DNA of 64,000 nt from Prorocentrum cordatum (GCA_963575745.1 CAUYUJ010018715.1:1-64000), one strand, 5' to 3'; counted from the first letter of the stretch, positions 29,970-40,757 are shown. Made by a program: numbers and translations. The notes: a model not told the origin generated them from the letters alone.

Positions 29970-30118
29970 AGGAGGAGTAAGGGGAGGAGGAGGAGGAGGA
30001 GGAGGAGGAGGGGGGAGGAGGAGGAGGAGGAGGAGGAGGAGGAGGAGGAGGAGGAGGAGGGGGAGGAGGAGGAAAAGGAGGAGCAGGAGGAGGAGGAGGA
30101 GGAGGAGGAGAAGGAGGG
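29970..30118. repeat. (GGA)n microsatellite
   Basis: GGA run with AAG and AGC interruptions. Confidence 0.97.
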
Positions 30119-30258
30119 CAGCACTCTTCGAGCCGCATCGCTGCGCGGTGGCCCCGAGGGCTCGAAGCGCGGTGAATGAAGGACGGCCCGGCGGGCCGAG
30201 CTCGAAGAAGCTGCAGGGCCTCGATCCCAACGGCTGCGGCAACACGCTCGGATTTCTC

Positions 30259-30426
30259 GGCGGTGGACAAACCTCCCTTTTCGTAAACCTCCCCTTAGTG
30301 AAAACGGCTTGGGACCGAAACCGACGGACCTGGACCCGCAAAACTAACGGTAACGACGCCCTCTCGCGAACAGGGAACGGCCAATTCCTTAATCGACGTG
30401 TCAGGGTAGGAGGTCTATCCACCTCC
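30259..30426. mobile_element. MITE family K, copy 3 (diverged)
   Basis: GGTGGACAAACCTCCC at the left and TCTATCCACCTCC at the right are inverted. The core has TTAGTGAAAACGGC, GACGCCCTCTCGCG and AATCGACGTGTCAGGG. Flanks share GGATTTC, a possible target duplication. Closer to each other are the copies at 31820-31989 and 62937-63106. Confidence 0.82.
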
Positions 30427-30502
30427 GGATTTCAGAGACGTGCGCAGACCTCCTCCGACATACTCTGCTCAAGCTGCGACCCGGGCGTCGGGACCCCTAC
30501 CC

Positions 30503-30696
30503 TTAAGTCGGGCCCGTCCCCCTACAGGGGAATTTTCGACGAAAAAATAAAAAAATACCCCTAAATACCCCAAAGAGGTCAAACATACTCCAAAAATAGT
30601 TCCCAGACTATGTTTGGACTATGTTTTGTTTTTTGTTTTTTTTGTTTTTTTATTTTCCGTAGAAATTCCCCCTATAGGGGGACAAGCCCGACTTAA
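30503..30696. mobile_element. MITE family D, copy 2, with target duplication
   Basis: TTAAGTCGGGCCCGTCCCCC at the left pairs with GGGGGACAAGCCCGACTTAA at the right. It is flanked by the direct repeat CCCTACCC (30495-30502 and 30697-30704). The AT-rich interior contains ACTATGTTTGGACTATG. Confidence 0.92.
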
Positions 30697-30865
30697 CCCT
30701 ACCCCCCGAGGTGGTTCTTCGTACACGATCCGTTACGGGGCCCGATACATTTGCCGCAGAAGTGGGAACGAGGCAACAAAATCACGAACTATGCTTGTCG
30801 TGGCGAAGGACCCAGCCATAATTATGCAAACTGCAAGTACCGTCGTCGTGATTCCTTCAGTGGAT

Positions 30866-30985
30866 CTCCGGTGGAGCTCCATATAGGGCCGCGATGATGT
30901 GATGTGAGGGGTTACCTGAAACGGGGGCGACGCCCACATGCGAACGTCGCCACTGGGGCCTTGGGTGGAGTTCCCCATCGGGCCA
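30866..30985 (-). repeat. Relic of the 77-bp satellite unit
   Basis: GCGAACGTCGCCACTGGGGC and two GTGGAGCTCC or GTGGAGTTCC words match the reverse complement of the left-edge satellite (GCATGCGAAC...CCCACTGGGGCC...GGTGGAGCTCC), in the same order. Confidence 0.7.
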
Positions 30986-31149
30986 CGGTATGCGTGTGAG
31001 GGGGGGCCGAACTGGTCGACGCGCGGAAAGCAAAGGCAGGACTGGGACGAGGGAGGAGGAGGGGAAGGCGGGAGGTGAGGGACGCGCGAGAGGCTGCCTC
31101 TGCAGGACGAGGACCCCACACCACAGGATGGAAAGGAAAGCCACAGCTT

Positions 31150-31570
31150 GTCCGCGACTCGGGGCGCGCGCTGCCCCCGCTACCGCCTCGCTGCTGCCTC
31201 GTGCGTCGGGTGGGCCCGCCGAGGGCTGGCCGCGCCGCAGCCCGTGGCCGCCTCGCCTCATTGCCGCCTCATGCGCTGCGTGTGCCGGGCGAAACCTCGC
31301 CACATTGCCGCCCCTTTTGACGCCCCGTTGCTGCCTCGCGCGCTGGCTGCACTCGCGCCCTGGGGGCGATTGGGGCGCGCACTTCGCGCGCGCCCTCCGG
31401 AAGGCTGGTCAGAGCCCGAAGGGGGAGAGTCCTCGTGAATGTCCCTGTGCGGCACGTGCGTCGTGGCAGTGCGCGCGTTGACGACATCATGCTGGGCGGC
31501 CCTGAGAAGCCCTCCAGTCCCGCGAGATTTCGACACCTTGCCGCCCGTTGCCGCTTCGTTGACGCCTCAA
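31150..31570. repeat. Degenerate TTGCCGCCTCGTGCG-type repeats
   Basis: TGCCGCCTC, TTGCTGCCTCG and TTGCCGCC words recur about every 30-50 bp. No gene supported. Confidence 0.5.
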
Positions 31571-31784
31571 GTTTGCGCCACGCGTATACCGTGTACTCGG
31601 ACACGACACATACCTTGCACCACATGGCGGGCTCCGGGAACCGTGAGCTCAAAACTGTGCCATCTCTGGGGGGGCGACTTTTACTTCCCGCTGCACGAGA
31701 GAGTGAACCTGGCCAAGAATGGCCTTTGGTGCGCGGGCCAAGCGGGGGCCCTTTGGGACACCACCAAACGTACGAGCCGCTACT

Positions 31785-32025
31785 GTCACATCGCACTCCG
31801 CGACCGGGGGGGCCCCATTCGGGGATGGACAGACCCCCCTTTAGTAAAACGTGGTTTAGTGAAAACGACCTGAGGCCCAAACCTGGCGGGCGCAAGCCTG
31901 GAAAATAACGGCCACGGCGCCCTCTCGAGAAGCGAAAACGGACAATTCACTCATCGACGTGTCACTGTTGGGGGTTCTGTCCACCCCCGAGTCACATCGC
32001 ACTCCGCGACCGGGGGGGCCCCATT
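31785..32025. repeat. 35-bp direct repeats bracketing a family K MITE
   Basis: GTCACATCGCACTCCGCGAC plus CGGGGGGGCCCCATT occurs at 31785-31819 and identically at 31991-32025. The family K element fills the gap almost exactly. Confidence 0.92.
31820..31989. mobile_element. MITE family K, copy 1
   Basis: CGGGGATGGACAGACCCCCC at the left and GGGGGTTCTGTCCACCCCCG at the right are inverted. The core TTTAGTGAAAACGACC, AACGGCCACGGCGCCCTC and ATCGACGTGTCACTG is nearly identical to 62937-63106. Confidence 0.92.
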
Positions 32026-32555
32026 GGGCCCGCACCAAAACACACTCCGGCGAAAGGTCCCTCCTTCGTGCAGCCGGCACTCCTGCCGGCCCCCGCCGGC
32101 CTTCCGCAGGCGGAGGCGGCCTCGCTTGGCTTCCGCCGCCTCCCGCCGAGGAGGAGAGGCCAACACGCCCTCGAAGCCTCGGCGGTGAGGCCCTGCCTGG
32201 AGCGCGCTCGAGCCTGGGCCGCTCTCCCCCGGAGCCCACCCCCCCCGTCGCGGAACCCCTTCGGCACGAGTGCCCCACCCTGGGGAAATGGAAAGGTACC
32301 GAACCCGCGACGCCCCGGACCTCTCCTGGGGCGCGTTCTGGCCAGGATGTCGAAGCGAATCCGGCCGTGGCGACGAAGGCCGCCCAGGAGGCCCCCCAAA
32401 AAAGGAAAGCGAGGCGAATGGGGTAGCGGAATGGGTACCTGCTCCTCGTCCGAGGTGGAAGGCGTCACGTTGGGCCCTGCTTCCTGGAAGCGCCTCTCAC
32501 AGCACGACACGGCTTGCACCACGTGGCCTGCACACCCGTGTGCGGGGCCCACGCC
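32026..32555. other. GC-rich gene-free spacer
   Basis: Overlapping Arg/Pro/Gly-rich frames on both strands; none has a recognisable domain. Confidence 0.45.
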
Positions 32556-32559
32556 GGCC

Positions 32560-32875
32560 AACCTCTTCGTCGTCGTCGTCGTTGTTGTCGTCGTCCCTCG
32601 TCGTCGTCGTCGTCCGGACATTCGCCGCGGCAGCGCGCTCCTCGCCCCCCCGCCGTGCGCCCGCGGCCGGGGCCCCCGGGGCCCCCGGGGCCCCCGCTCC
32701 GCGCCGCCCCGCCCTCCGAGTGGAGCGCCCGGCGGAGCAGTGCGGGCCCCAGGACGGTCGGGGGGTGGCTCCCGCCCCAATCCTCTGCCAGGGCGGGGAA
32801 GGGCTCGCCTGGCGGCGCAAAAGTGTAAATGTTCGTCCCCCACGCGATGTTCGTCGTCGTCGTCGTTCGTCGTTG

Positions 32876-32913
<38 letters not shown>

Positions 32914-32923
32914 CGTCCGTCGT

Positions 32924-33000
<77 letters not shown>

Positions 33001-33060
33001 CTCGTCCTCGTCGTCGTCCGTCGTCCGTCGTCTTCGTCGTCGTCGTCGTCCGTCATCGGC
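32560..33060. repeat. (CGT)n arrays around a GC-rich core
   Basis: CGTCGTCGT runs at 32565-32625 and 32850-33055, with GC-rich sequence between. Poly-Val, poly-Ser/Arg and poly-Thr/Asp frames are artefacts. A short (TCC)n run follows at 33276-33345. Confidence 0.95.
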
Positions 33061-33581
33061 TGCGGCGGCGGCGGCCGATCTTGGGCCGCCGAAGCATGTT
33101 TCTTCTTCGCCCAAAGGACGCTCTACGATTATTGAGCTCATAGCAGCTGCTGTCGGGAACTCTCGCTGCGCGTGTCGCGGAGGCGGACGGCGTGTCGCTC
33201 CGCCCCGCGAGGCAGGAGGCGATGGGCTTGTTTTCCACCACCACCATCATAAGTTGGAGGGGAAGGGGGTCACCCTCCTCCTCCTCCACCTCCTCCTCCT
33301 CCTCCTCTCCGTCCTCCTCCTCCTCGTCCTCGTCCTCCTCCTCGCCCCATCCAACTCAAGGTGGTGGTGGTGGTCAGGCCCATCAAGGAGGCGGGGGAAA
33401 GGCTCGGAGCGTGGCCGCTGGGGGGCCCGGAGGAGTGGATCGGCGCGACGCGCCAGAGCGCGCCGGGCCAGAGCCGGCCGCGCGGCACACGATGCAGCAG
33501 TGCAGGCCTCTACGATCAACGGCACCCGCTGGCACCTGGCGGAACGCACGTCGACGAGCGACACCGCCTGGGGACTGCACC

Positions 33582-33828
33582 TTAGTGGGCCCTGGAAACG
33601 ACAAGGCCGTTTCTCTACCGGTTCCGTTTTGCCGTATATTTGCCGGTTCCGGCGCCGTTTTTTCACCGGTTCCGTCGCCGTTGTTTTGCGGGTTCCCGCT
33701 CCGGCTCCAATCCTGGAGCCGTTTTTGTTGCCGTTTCCAGTCGCCGTTTTTGTTGCCGTTTCCATTTTCAAGGGACACTTTTTTCGGAAACGGTGAAAAC
33801 ACGGCCCTGCCGTTTCTGGGGCCACTAA
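33582..33828. mobile_element. MITE family C, copy 2, with perfect 10-bp target duplication
   Basis: TTAGTGGGCCCTGGAAACG at the left and CCGTTTCTGGGGCCACTAA at the right. It is bounded by GGACTGCACC at 33572-33581 and 33829-33838. The interior has CCGTTTTTG-type units as in 5725-5971. Confidence 0.95.
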
Positions 33829-34137
33829 GGACTGCACCGGCACGCTCGCGCGCCAGTGTCGATCTGGGTGGGCGTCCTCTCTCAAGGCCCGAGCGGGGGG
33901 GAGAGGGCTTCTGTAATACTCGCCGCGGCGCTGGGTTCCTCCCTACGCCAGTCCCCGATCCATCGGCGATGCATCTCCTGAGATCCGACGCCGCGAAGCA
34001 ATGCAACATCGCAAGTCAGAATTTAGCACGAGCCCTAGACCCGCTCTGTGTGCACCCTTTTCCAAGAGAGGTTCGGTCTGTCAGGGTCCCACGGCCCAGA
34101 ACAGAGCGAAGTCGCCCGGCGCGAGGAAATCGCGACG

Positions 34138-34290
34138 ATAAGCTTTTCGAGGTCCGCGCGCATTGCTGGGATCTGCGCGGGCCCCCCCTCCCTGGCGCGC
34201 GGACCTTGCCAGAGGCGGCGCCGGAATCGCCACCAGGGTGGCCCAGCGCAGATCCAAAACATCCGCGCGGCGCTCCGAACGTTTGTGCAC
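34138..34290. mobile_element. MITE family B, copy 5
   Basis: TTTTCGAGGTCCGCGCGCAT at the left and CATCCGCGCGGCGCTCCGAA at the right. The core is CTCCCTGGCGCGCGGACC. Confidence 0.82.
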
Positions 34291-34715
34291 GCCATCTTTG
34301 GTCCTTCGAGGACCACTGGGGACGAGCAGCTCTTCCCACACTCGCCGCGGCGCCGCGCAACACCCTTCCGCTCAGATCTCGTCCAAACATCAACCGCGTC
34401 CGACGAATTCCAGACGAAAGCCCCGAAACCGCAATGAACGTTAGGACCCTCTGAGGCTCCAACGAAAGACCACACGAAGGATCGGGGAGACGTAAGGCTC
34501 TGGTTCGGGGGACTCGGGCTGGCTTTTTCGGGGCCAGCATGCAAATGACGAGACCCGATCTGAAATTAGATGCAACATCCCGCTTCAAACACCCCACGCA
34601 AACTGGACCGTCAAAACCGTTAAAACCCAGGACGCGCTCGTCGAGAAGCGCCGGCAAAACCGAGCTCTGGCGCAGGCGCACTCGAGTCTTGCGCTCCCCC
34701 GAGAAGCGCAACTTC

Positions 34716-34848
34716 TGGCCATCGCTCGGACGTCCATTCCCTGTGTTTTTGATTTTCCGGTTTCGTGCGTGGCTTTTTCGCCACATGGTCAAGGATGCTC
34801 CTCGATGGTCCTCGCCGAGGGAAAAACGCACACGTCCGAGCGATGCCC
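34716..34848. mobile_element. MITE family A, copy 4
   Basis: GGCCATCGCTCGGACGTCC at the left, CACACGTCCGAGCGATGCC at the right, and the full family A core. Confidence 0.92.
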
Positions 34849-34872
34849 CGCGCCTGGGGACGAGGCGGGGAG

Positions 34873-35000
34873 GACATGAGGAGGAGGAGGAGGAGGACAG
34901 AGGAGGAGGAGGAGGAGAGGAGGATGTAGGAGTGAGGAGGAGACGAGAGAGGACGAGGACGAGGACGAGGAGGAGGAGGAGGAGGCGGAGGAGGGGAGAA
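34873..35000. repeat. (GGA)n microsatellite, degenerate
   Basis: GGA-rich with GAC interruptions, followed by a GC-rich gene-free stretch to 35388. Confidence 0.9.
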
Positions 35001-35388
35001 GAGCAACTTTTCTCATACTCGCCGCCGCGCCGCGCTCCTCGCTCTCCCACGTGCGCCCGCGGCCCCGGCGCGCGCGCCCCTGCCGGCGGGCCGCCAGCTG
35101 CAGGGCGCCCGCGCCGCGGCGCCGCGCCGCGGCCGCGCGGGGCGCCCGCGCCGCCGCCTGTGGGGGGCAGCAGCCCCGTCCGACCCCGCGCCTCCGTGGC
35201 CCTTGGAAGGGTCTCGTGTCCTCTCGCGCGTCCTCTCCGATGAAGGGCCGACTGTGCCGTACCACCTGGTCGGACGCACGCGCCTCCGAGGAGAAACGCA
35301 GCGTACCGGTAAGTCCCTTCTGCGTCCAATGGCATATGCTCACTCTGCCTCGTGGCTGCACCGGGCGGGGCTGGGACGAGGATGAATC

Positions 35389-35540
35389 TTACCAGCCTCG
35401 AACGTATCCCTATCCCTAACACGCCAAAAGGCGATGACAATCTTAGGGATTCGCCCTCGAAACACAAGGGGGTCCCTGAGATTGGCACCGCGATGAGGAG
35501 GTGCCCGGCATAGGGGTAGGGATGTGTTCCAGGCTGGTAA
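35389..35540. mobile_element. MITE family F, copy 2
   Basis: TTACCAGCCTCGAACGTATC at the left and GTTCCAGGCTGGTAA at the right. Nearly identical to 9149-9306 apart from a few bases missing at the left inner arm. Confidence 0.92.
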
Positions 35541-35727
35541 CAGGGGGGTACAGGGTGAGAAAGCCCAGGGTTTGCTGGCGACTCGCTTCCCCCGAAAACG
35601 GCAGCAGCCCTCCCCAAACCCTGCCAAAACCCAATTTGTTTCGAAACCCTCTGAAAACCTCTTGGTGTTGTTGTCGTCGTTGAACTCTCACTTCTGAGGA
35701 ATAATTATCGTTGATCCCCCCACGGGT

Positions 35728-35771
35728 GCATATATATGTATATATATAGAAAGAGAGAAATGTACACAAGT

Positions 35772-35802
<31 letters not shown>

Positions 35803-35832
35803 CGTGTATATATATATATATATATATACACA
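35728..35832. repeat. (TA)n microsatellite
   Basis: TATATA runs with GTATATA and CACGTGTATA interruptions. Confidence 0.97.
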
Positions 35833-35939
35833 CATAAGAACCAAAGTGCGCCCGTCGCACTCCCACCCTGTTTTTTGATCAAGAAAATATTGAAGCTCAA
35901 ACTGGGTCTCTGGCCCCCGGGTTACAACAACAACGGCTC

Positions 35940-36165
35940 CCGCCTGAGACCTCCTCACACTTTAGCCAGGACCATCGCTCCCGCCCGAGATTTCCTTGCA
36001 TTTTATTCAGAAAATGGCCCTCTCGCTTGGGACTTCCTTGCAATGTATTCAGGAATCGCTCTCCTGGCGATCTGGAGTCGCGCTCTCGCTGGAGACTTGC
36101 TTGCAATTTACTGAAGAATAGCGCCCTTGCTCTGGAATATCTTACAATTTGCTCAAGCGCCGCGC
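35940..36165. repeat. Degenerate tandem repeat of about 45 bp, block 1
   Basis: Words such as GACTTCCTTGCAATGTATTC, GAGATTTCCTTGCATTTTAT and GAGACTTGCTTGCAATTTAC recur with about 45-bp spacing, each preceded by CGCTCTCGC-like sequence. A second block is at 36985-37180. Confidence 0.7.
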
Positions 36166-36169
36166 CCCC

Positions 36170-36530
36170 GACACCCAGGCACCCAGGAGTCGCACCCGCT
36201 GTGGCCCCATATGCATGCCCTTCGTGGCCCCACTGTCGCCGTTTGTGGCCCCCTCACTGTCCTACGTGGCCGAGTTGCTACCCTCAGTGGCCCCATCGTT
36301 GCCCTCTGTGGCCCCGTATGATCAGCCCTGCGTGGCCCCCGCTCGTTCACGCTCTTCGTGGCAGCACACGCATTCCTTTCGTGTCCCCGCTGTCGCCGTT
36401 CGTGGCCTACTTCGCGTCCTTCGTGGACCTGCTGTCGTTCTCTCTCGCCATCGCTTTCGCTCGTCGTCGCCGACGTCGTCGTCGTCGTCGCCGTCGTTGT
36501 CGACGTCGTCGTCGTGGCAGGTCCCCTGTC
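36170..36530. repeat. GTGGCCCC-type minisatellite and (GTC)n tract
   Basis: CGTGGCCCCACTGTCGCC, TTTGTGGCCCCCTCACTG and similar units recur every 20-30 bp to about 36440. A GTCGTC-rich tract follows at 36455-36525. Confidence 0.7.
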
Positions 36531-36645
36531 CGTCCTTCTTGGGGTCGGGTCGACGGTGCGCGGCCGCCCCGCCGATCAGCGCTGCCGCTGGCCACGCCGA
36601 CGGTCCGCGGCCGCCCCGCCGCTTGCCAGGGCCCGGCCTGCAGGG

Positions 36646-36870
36646 AAGAAAGGTCTACCCCCGCAAAGAGGGGCCCGATCGAAGACGAAGAGGGCGGGTA
36701 TCGAGGGTTTGGGAAGGACGCGTGATTGGACACTCGAGCAGATAAGGGCGAACAGTCTCAAAATGAGGGTGGTTGTTGTTGTTGTTGTGGTTGTTGCTGT
36801 TGCTGTTGCTGTTGTTGTGGTTGTGGTTGTGGCTGGGGTGGTTGTTGTTGTGGTGGTGGTTGTTGTTATT
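36646..36870. repeat. SINE-like repeat family Q, copy 1, with (GTT)n tail
   Basis: CGATCGAAGACGAAGAGGGC followed by GGGTATCGAGGGTT and a GAGCAGAT word, ending in a GTTGTTGTT tract (36771-36870). A matching unit with the same tail is at 37405-37555. Confidence 0.7.
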
Positions 36871-36984
36871 CTTGAACTCGCCCTACTCAAGAACTATTGA
36901 GTCCCCCCCTGGTGACCACTGTCTCAATTGAAGTGCTTCCCCAGGGGCTCGCGCCTTTTTCTTTCACGGAAAATCACCAGGACC

Positions 36985-37180
36985 ATATATTCCCAAATCG
37001 CGCTCGCGCGCGGGACTTGACAATGTGTGTACGAATCGCGCTTCCGCGTGCGACTTCCTCGCAGTTTATTCAGACGATGCGCCCTCGGCGCTCAGGAATC
37101 ACGCTCTCGCTTTGGTCTTTCCCATGATCTACTTGGGGATCGCCCTATCGCTCGAGGCTTCCTCGCGATTCATGCAGGAC
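36985..37180. repeat. Degenerate tandem repeat of about 45 bp, block 2
   Basis: GCGACTTCCTCGCAGTTTAT, CGCTCTCGCTTTGG and CGAGGCTTCCTCGCGATTCA are relatives of the 35940-36165 units. Confidence 0.6.
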
Positions 37181-37404
37181 CCACGCTTCAGTCAGCAACC
37201 CGCCTGCTCGAACCTGTCGCCTGGGCCCGCCTTCCCGACCTGCTCGCTATGGCTCTGCCCAACTGGTCTGCCTGTCTGGTTCTACCACTTGCTTTCGGCT
37301 CCTTGCATCCCTCCTGCAAATTTCTCTCGTGCTCCATTATTCTCCTTTCCCCTTCCACACGTCTTCTCTTCCCTTGTTTTAGGTGCTGCGCTACATGCAC
37401 GTGG

Positions 37405-37555
37405 CAGGTAAGGAAGATATACCCCCAATAGGGTACGATCGAAGACGACGAGGGCGGGTACCGAGGGTTCGGGATATACGCATTCAGTGGCACATGAGCA
37501 GATCGGCGCGAACAATTGTAAAAATACTGTTGTTGTTGTTGTCGTTGTTGTTGTC
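37405..37555. repeat. SINE-like repeat family Q, copy 2, with (GTT)n tail
   Basis: GATCGAAGACGACGAGGGCG, then GGGTACCGAGGGTT and GAGCAGATCGGCGCGAACA, ending GTTGTTGTTGTTGTCG. Confidence 0.72.
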
Positions 37556-37559
37556 CCCT

Positions 37560-37715
37560 CCGCGACCTGGCCCGCGACCCACCTGCGACCCACCCGCGAC
37601 CCACCCACGACCCACCCCGCGACCCGCGACCAACCCGCGACCCACCCCGCGACCCGCGAGCCATCCGCGACCCACCCGCGACCCGACCCGCGACCCACCC
37701 GCGACCCACCCGCAA
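37560..37715. repeat. CGCGACCCACC minisatellite
   Basis: About fourteen units of 8-11 bp built on CCCGCGACCCA in direct orientation. Confidence 0.92.
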
Positions 37716-38039
37716 TGCACTCCCGCGTCAAACGGCATTGCTGTGACGAGAAAAATCAGCACCTGCGGAGGGCTCACTTCATAATTTGTAGCAAGTTGGG
37801 CGCCTGCGGCGGGCTTCTTCAGAGCCTCCCAAGCTGTCGACGCCCTCGCCGCCCCCTCACTCTTATCCGCAACTGCGGGGTGCTACGTATGTTTGCTCTT
37901 CGATCGAACCGAAAACCTCGGACCAGTTGTTCATACCGAGTCGTTTTTGTTACTGTCCCGGGGCCCGGTGAAGGCCCTCGAGGCCTAAAATGGCCGACCC
38001 CTCGTCGCGTTTGTTTCAAGACTCGAGGGGGTCTGGGCC

Positions 38040-38640
38040 CCTCGTAACGTCCGAAAACCTTGAACCTCAAACCTCGAAACCCATATCCCCAGGTCAACAC
38101 AACAATCGATTCGTGAACATTTCCTGGGCTGTGTTCTGACCATAATTTCACGCCAGAACCAGTCATGGCCCCGAGGGCGCCCAGGACGCTCAAAAATCTC
38201 CCGAGAGCGAATCCCGATTCTCAATCTCGAACCTTGAAAACCCAAAACAAATGTTTCATCATTCGTCACAGCGCCCGTAACCGGCCCCGCCCAACCTCCC
38301 CTCCCCCTTCCAGCGGCGTCACGTCTCGCGCTGACGCCGCCTGGGAATTCGCCATTCTTCAACATTCTCAGCTGGCGCCAGCGCGACTCGTGACGTGGCA
38401 GGCACCCTTTCCCTTCCGCACCCTTGTTCACGCCCGTAATTTCCAGGGGATAGAAACGTGCTGACCCCCTGACATTGCCCCTGACCTCGAACCTCGAACC
38501 TCGAACCTGCTTGCATCCGAACACCTCGAACCTAGAACACCTACAGACCCCCCTGACGTTGCCCCTGACGTCGAACCTCGAAGATGCCTCAATCCAAAAA
38601 ACACGAACCTCGAAAACCCACATATCCCCGTGACGCTTGA
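38040..38640. repeat. CTCGAACC-rich degenerate repeats
   Basis: CCTCGAACCTCGAACC occurs near 38495. Two larger related units share TTGCCCCTGAC followed by CGAACCTCGAA (about 38470 and 38560). The segment 37716-38040 has nothing recognisable. Confidence 0.7.
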
Positions 38641-39284
38641 GGGGCAACGATCGGGGGGGAGGACCCCCCGACCTACGCCGCACCTTCCTGGGCCCCAGGT
38701 CGGGGCCATCGTGCCCCGAGAGGCGACCCGTGGGCCATCGAGGGTCGACGCGTTTCCCCCCTGAGCCGATCGATCCCGCGACATCCTGGCCACGGTCACC
38801 GTGCTCTCCGCGAGCGGCCCCCCGTGACGTCACCCCCGGCCACCGCGCCAGTGCCTCGGCGGTGGCTCGCCGGCGGCGGCCCGCGGCGGCCCCGCCGGCG
38901 GCGCGCCCGCGCCGCAGCCGCGCAGCGGGCACGCCTGCTGTGAGCAGAGGGGGCTGGCCGTCCTGCCGTCCTGGCATCCCCAGAGCCTTCGGAGGTCCTC
39001 TTGTGTTGGCCCACGCCCCTGTTTCTCTCGGCGGTGAGCAGGGCTCGTCCTCCACAAGTCCCTCCTCGGCGAAGCAGTGGCGATCATGCAGCATGGGCCG
39101 GCGGCGGAATGGGCGAAGCGATTGAATAAGGCTGTGGTGGTGAGCGCTGCAGGAACAGAAGTGCGTAACAAATGGGCGGTAGACGTAAGCTTCCAGGGGC
39201 ACAGGGAAAGCGCTCGCCACCAACCCTGTGAGAGATGCCGACGAGAAGACATGGAATGACAATAATGACTCCTGCTCTTCCTCC
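38641..39284. other. GC-rich gene-free spacer
   Basis: Nothing recognised. Confidence 0.4.
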
Positions 39285-39510
39285 TCCTGCTCCTCCTCCT
39301 CCTCCTCCTCCTCCTCTGCCTCCCGAGCCGCCCCCGCCGCCCACGGCGCCGACCGCGGCCGCGTCGTCGTCGTCGTCGTCGACTTCGTCGTCGTCGTCGT
39401 GGTCGTCGTCGTCGTCGTCGTCGGTGTCGTCGTGGTCGTCGTCGTCGTCGTCGTCACCGTGGTCGTCGCCGTGGTCGTCGTCGGCGTCGTCGTCGTCGTC
39501 GTCGGCATCC
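39285..39510. repeat. (TCC)n and (GTC)n tracts
   Basis: TCC at about 39285-39318, then CGTCGTCGTC with GGT interruptions at 39361-39508. Confidence 0.95.
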
Positions 39511-39672
39511 CTAATCCTTTGGGAGGGGACCGATGTTAGGAAGGACCCCACAACGTTAGGGGGAACGAGTCTGCGTCTGCAGATGTCTTAATCGAAACCA
39601 TCCACATGCTTAGTGATGACCCCAAACATCGATGACCAGAGAGAGGCCACGAGTTTGTTTGTGTTATTATGG
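39509..39672. repeat. Dispersed repeat family G, copy 3 (diverged)
   Basis: TCCCTAATCCTTTGGGAGGG, then TCTGCGTCTGCAGATGTC and GAGGCCACGAGTTTG. Confidence 0.6.
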
Positions 39673-39839
39673 GTAGAGTTTGTATTGTGGTTAATACCAT
39701 AGGCCTACCATTAGAAAACATGGAACACACACAAAATATTCCACGGACGAAACCAACACAGCGCTCTTAGAGCAACGCCCCAGCGGATTCAAACAAGACT
39801 GTCTCAGTCAGAATAGGATTAAGAACACGACGTCCGAAC

Positions 39840-39886
39840 CATATATATATATATATACATATATTCATATATATATATATATATAA
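39840..39886. repeat. (TA)n microsatellite
   Basis: TATATA with CATATATTCATA in the middle. The stretch 39890-40270 holds nothing recognisable. Confidence 0.95.
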
Positions 39887-40277
39887 CCGACGATAAAAAA
39901 AACGGGACTTCCGCGAGAAGACGTAGCGACTTTTCGCGGCGGCTTACGCGGGCCGCCGGCGTGGCACGCCACATTGAAGACGAGGGCGCTCACGCGCGAT
40001 CCTACGCGGGCAGCTTGCGCACCAATTTCGGCGCAGACGATCCCGAGTTTTAGCGTCACCCAGATGTTTCGTAAAACACTACGTTGGTGGGCCTGGGGGC
40101 AGGTCCCGATGATCCCCCACACGTATGCTAACGCAAAACATGAGCGAGCCCACCGAGGGCCTGCGACACGACGCAGGCGCTGTAATGAGGGCCGAAGCGG
40201 GCGGCGTGCTACCAGCGGAGTCGAGCAGGGCAACACACACATTGGGCCAACACACGTCCTGAGGAGCATCGACAGTC

Positions 40278-40382
40278 TCCTCCTCCTCCTCCTCCTCCTC
40301 CTCCTCCTCCTGCTCCTCCTCCTCTTCCTTCCCCTTCCTCTTCTCCTCCTCCTCCTCCTCCTCCTCCTCCTCCTCCTCCTGG
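40278..40382. repeat. (TCC)n microsatellite
   Basis: TCC repeats with CTG and TTCC interruptions. Confidence 0.97.
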
Positions 40383-40464
40383 ACGGCTGCGCCACTGCTT
40401 GCGCCTGGGCGGTGCGCGGGCTGGCCCCCGCCGGAGCCGGGCGGGGCGGCGGCCCCAGAGGCCC

Positions 40465-40740
40465 ACGATCGTCATAATTATAGAGATTCTCTTTTTTTTT
40501 GGAGTTAACTTCCACATATGTACGATTTAGGAGGTGGATTTTGGAGAATCTCTAAAATCTATCTCCTTATTCTATAATTTATGGTGATATCTCTTTAAAA
40601 ATAGAGTTGCGTATCCATAATAAGGATATGGGTGTGCTTTCTACGATTATGGAGATAACTATCTCTAAAAGTTTGTATCGGCCCCTTCGGGTTCTACAGA
40701 TGAGTGTGAAAGGCGGATGGTCGCAAGACTAGGTATACGC
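40465..40740. repeat. AT-rich island with inverted words, 3' of a gene
   Basis: About 270 bp of AT-rich sequence in GC-rich surroundings, with paired AGAGATTCTC and GAGAATCTCT, and repeated GATATCTCTTT and ATAACTATCTCT. CGTCATAATTAT at its left edge matches the complement of ATAATTATGACG at about 49208, so it may be a foldback element or a long 3' flank of the gene at 40758. Confidence 0.5.
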
Positions 40741-40757
40741 ATATTTTTATCACACGT

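Noticed and set aside
37985-39508. 507-codon minus-strand frame
   Set aside because: It starts in a poly-Thr (GTC)n artefact and continues through CTCGAACC repeats and GC-rich spacer without a domain.
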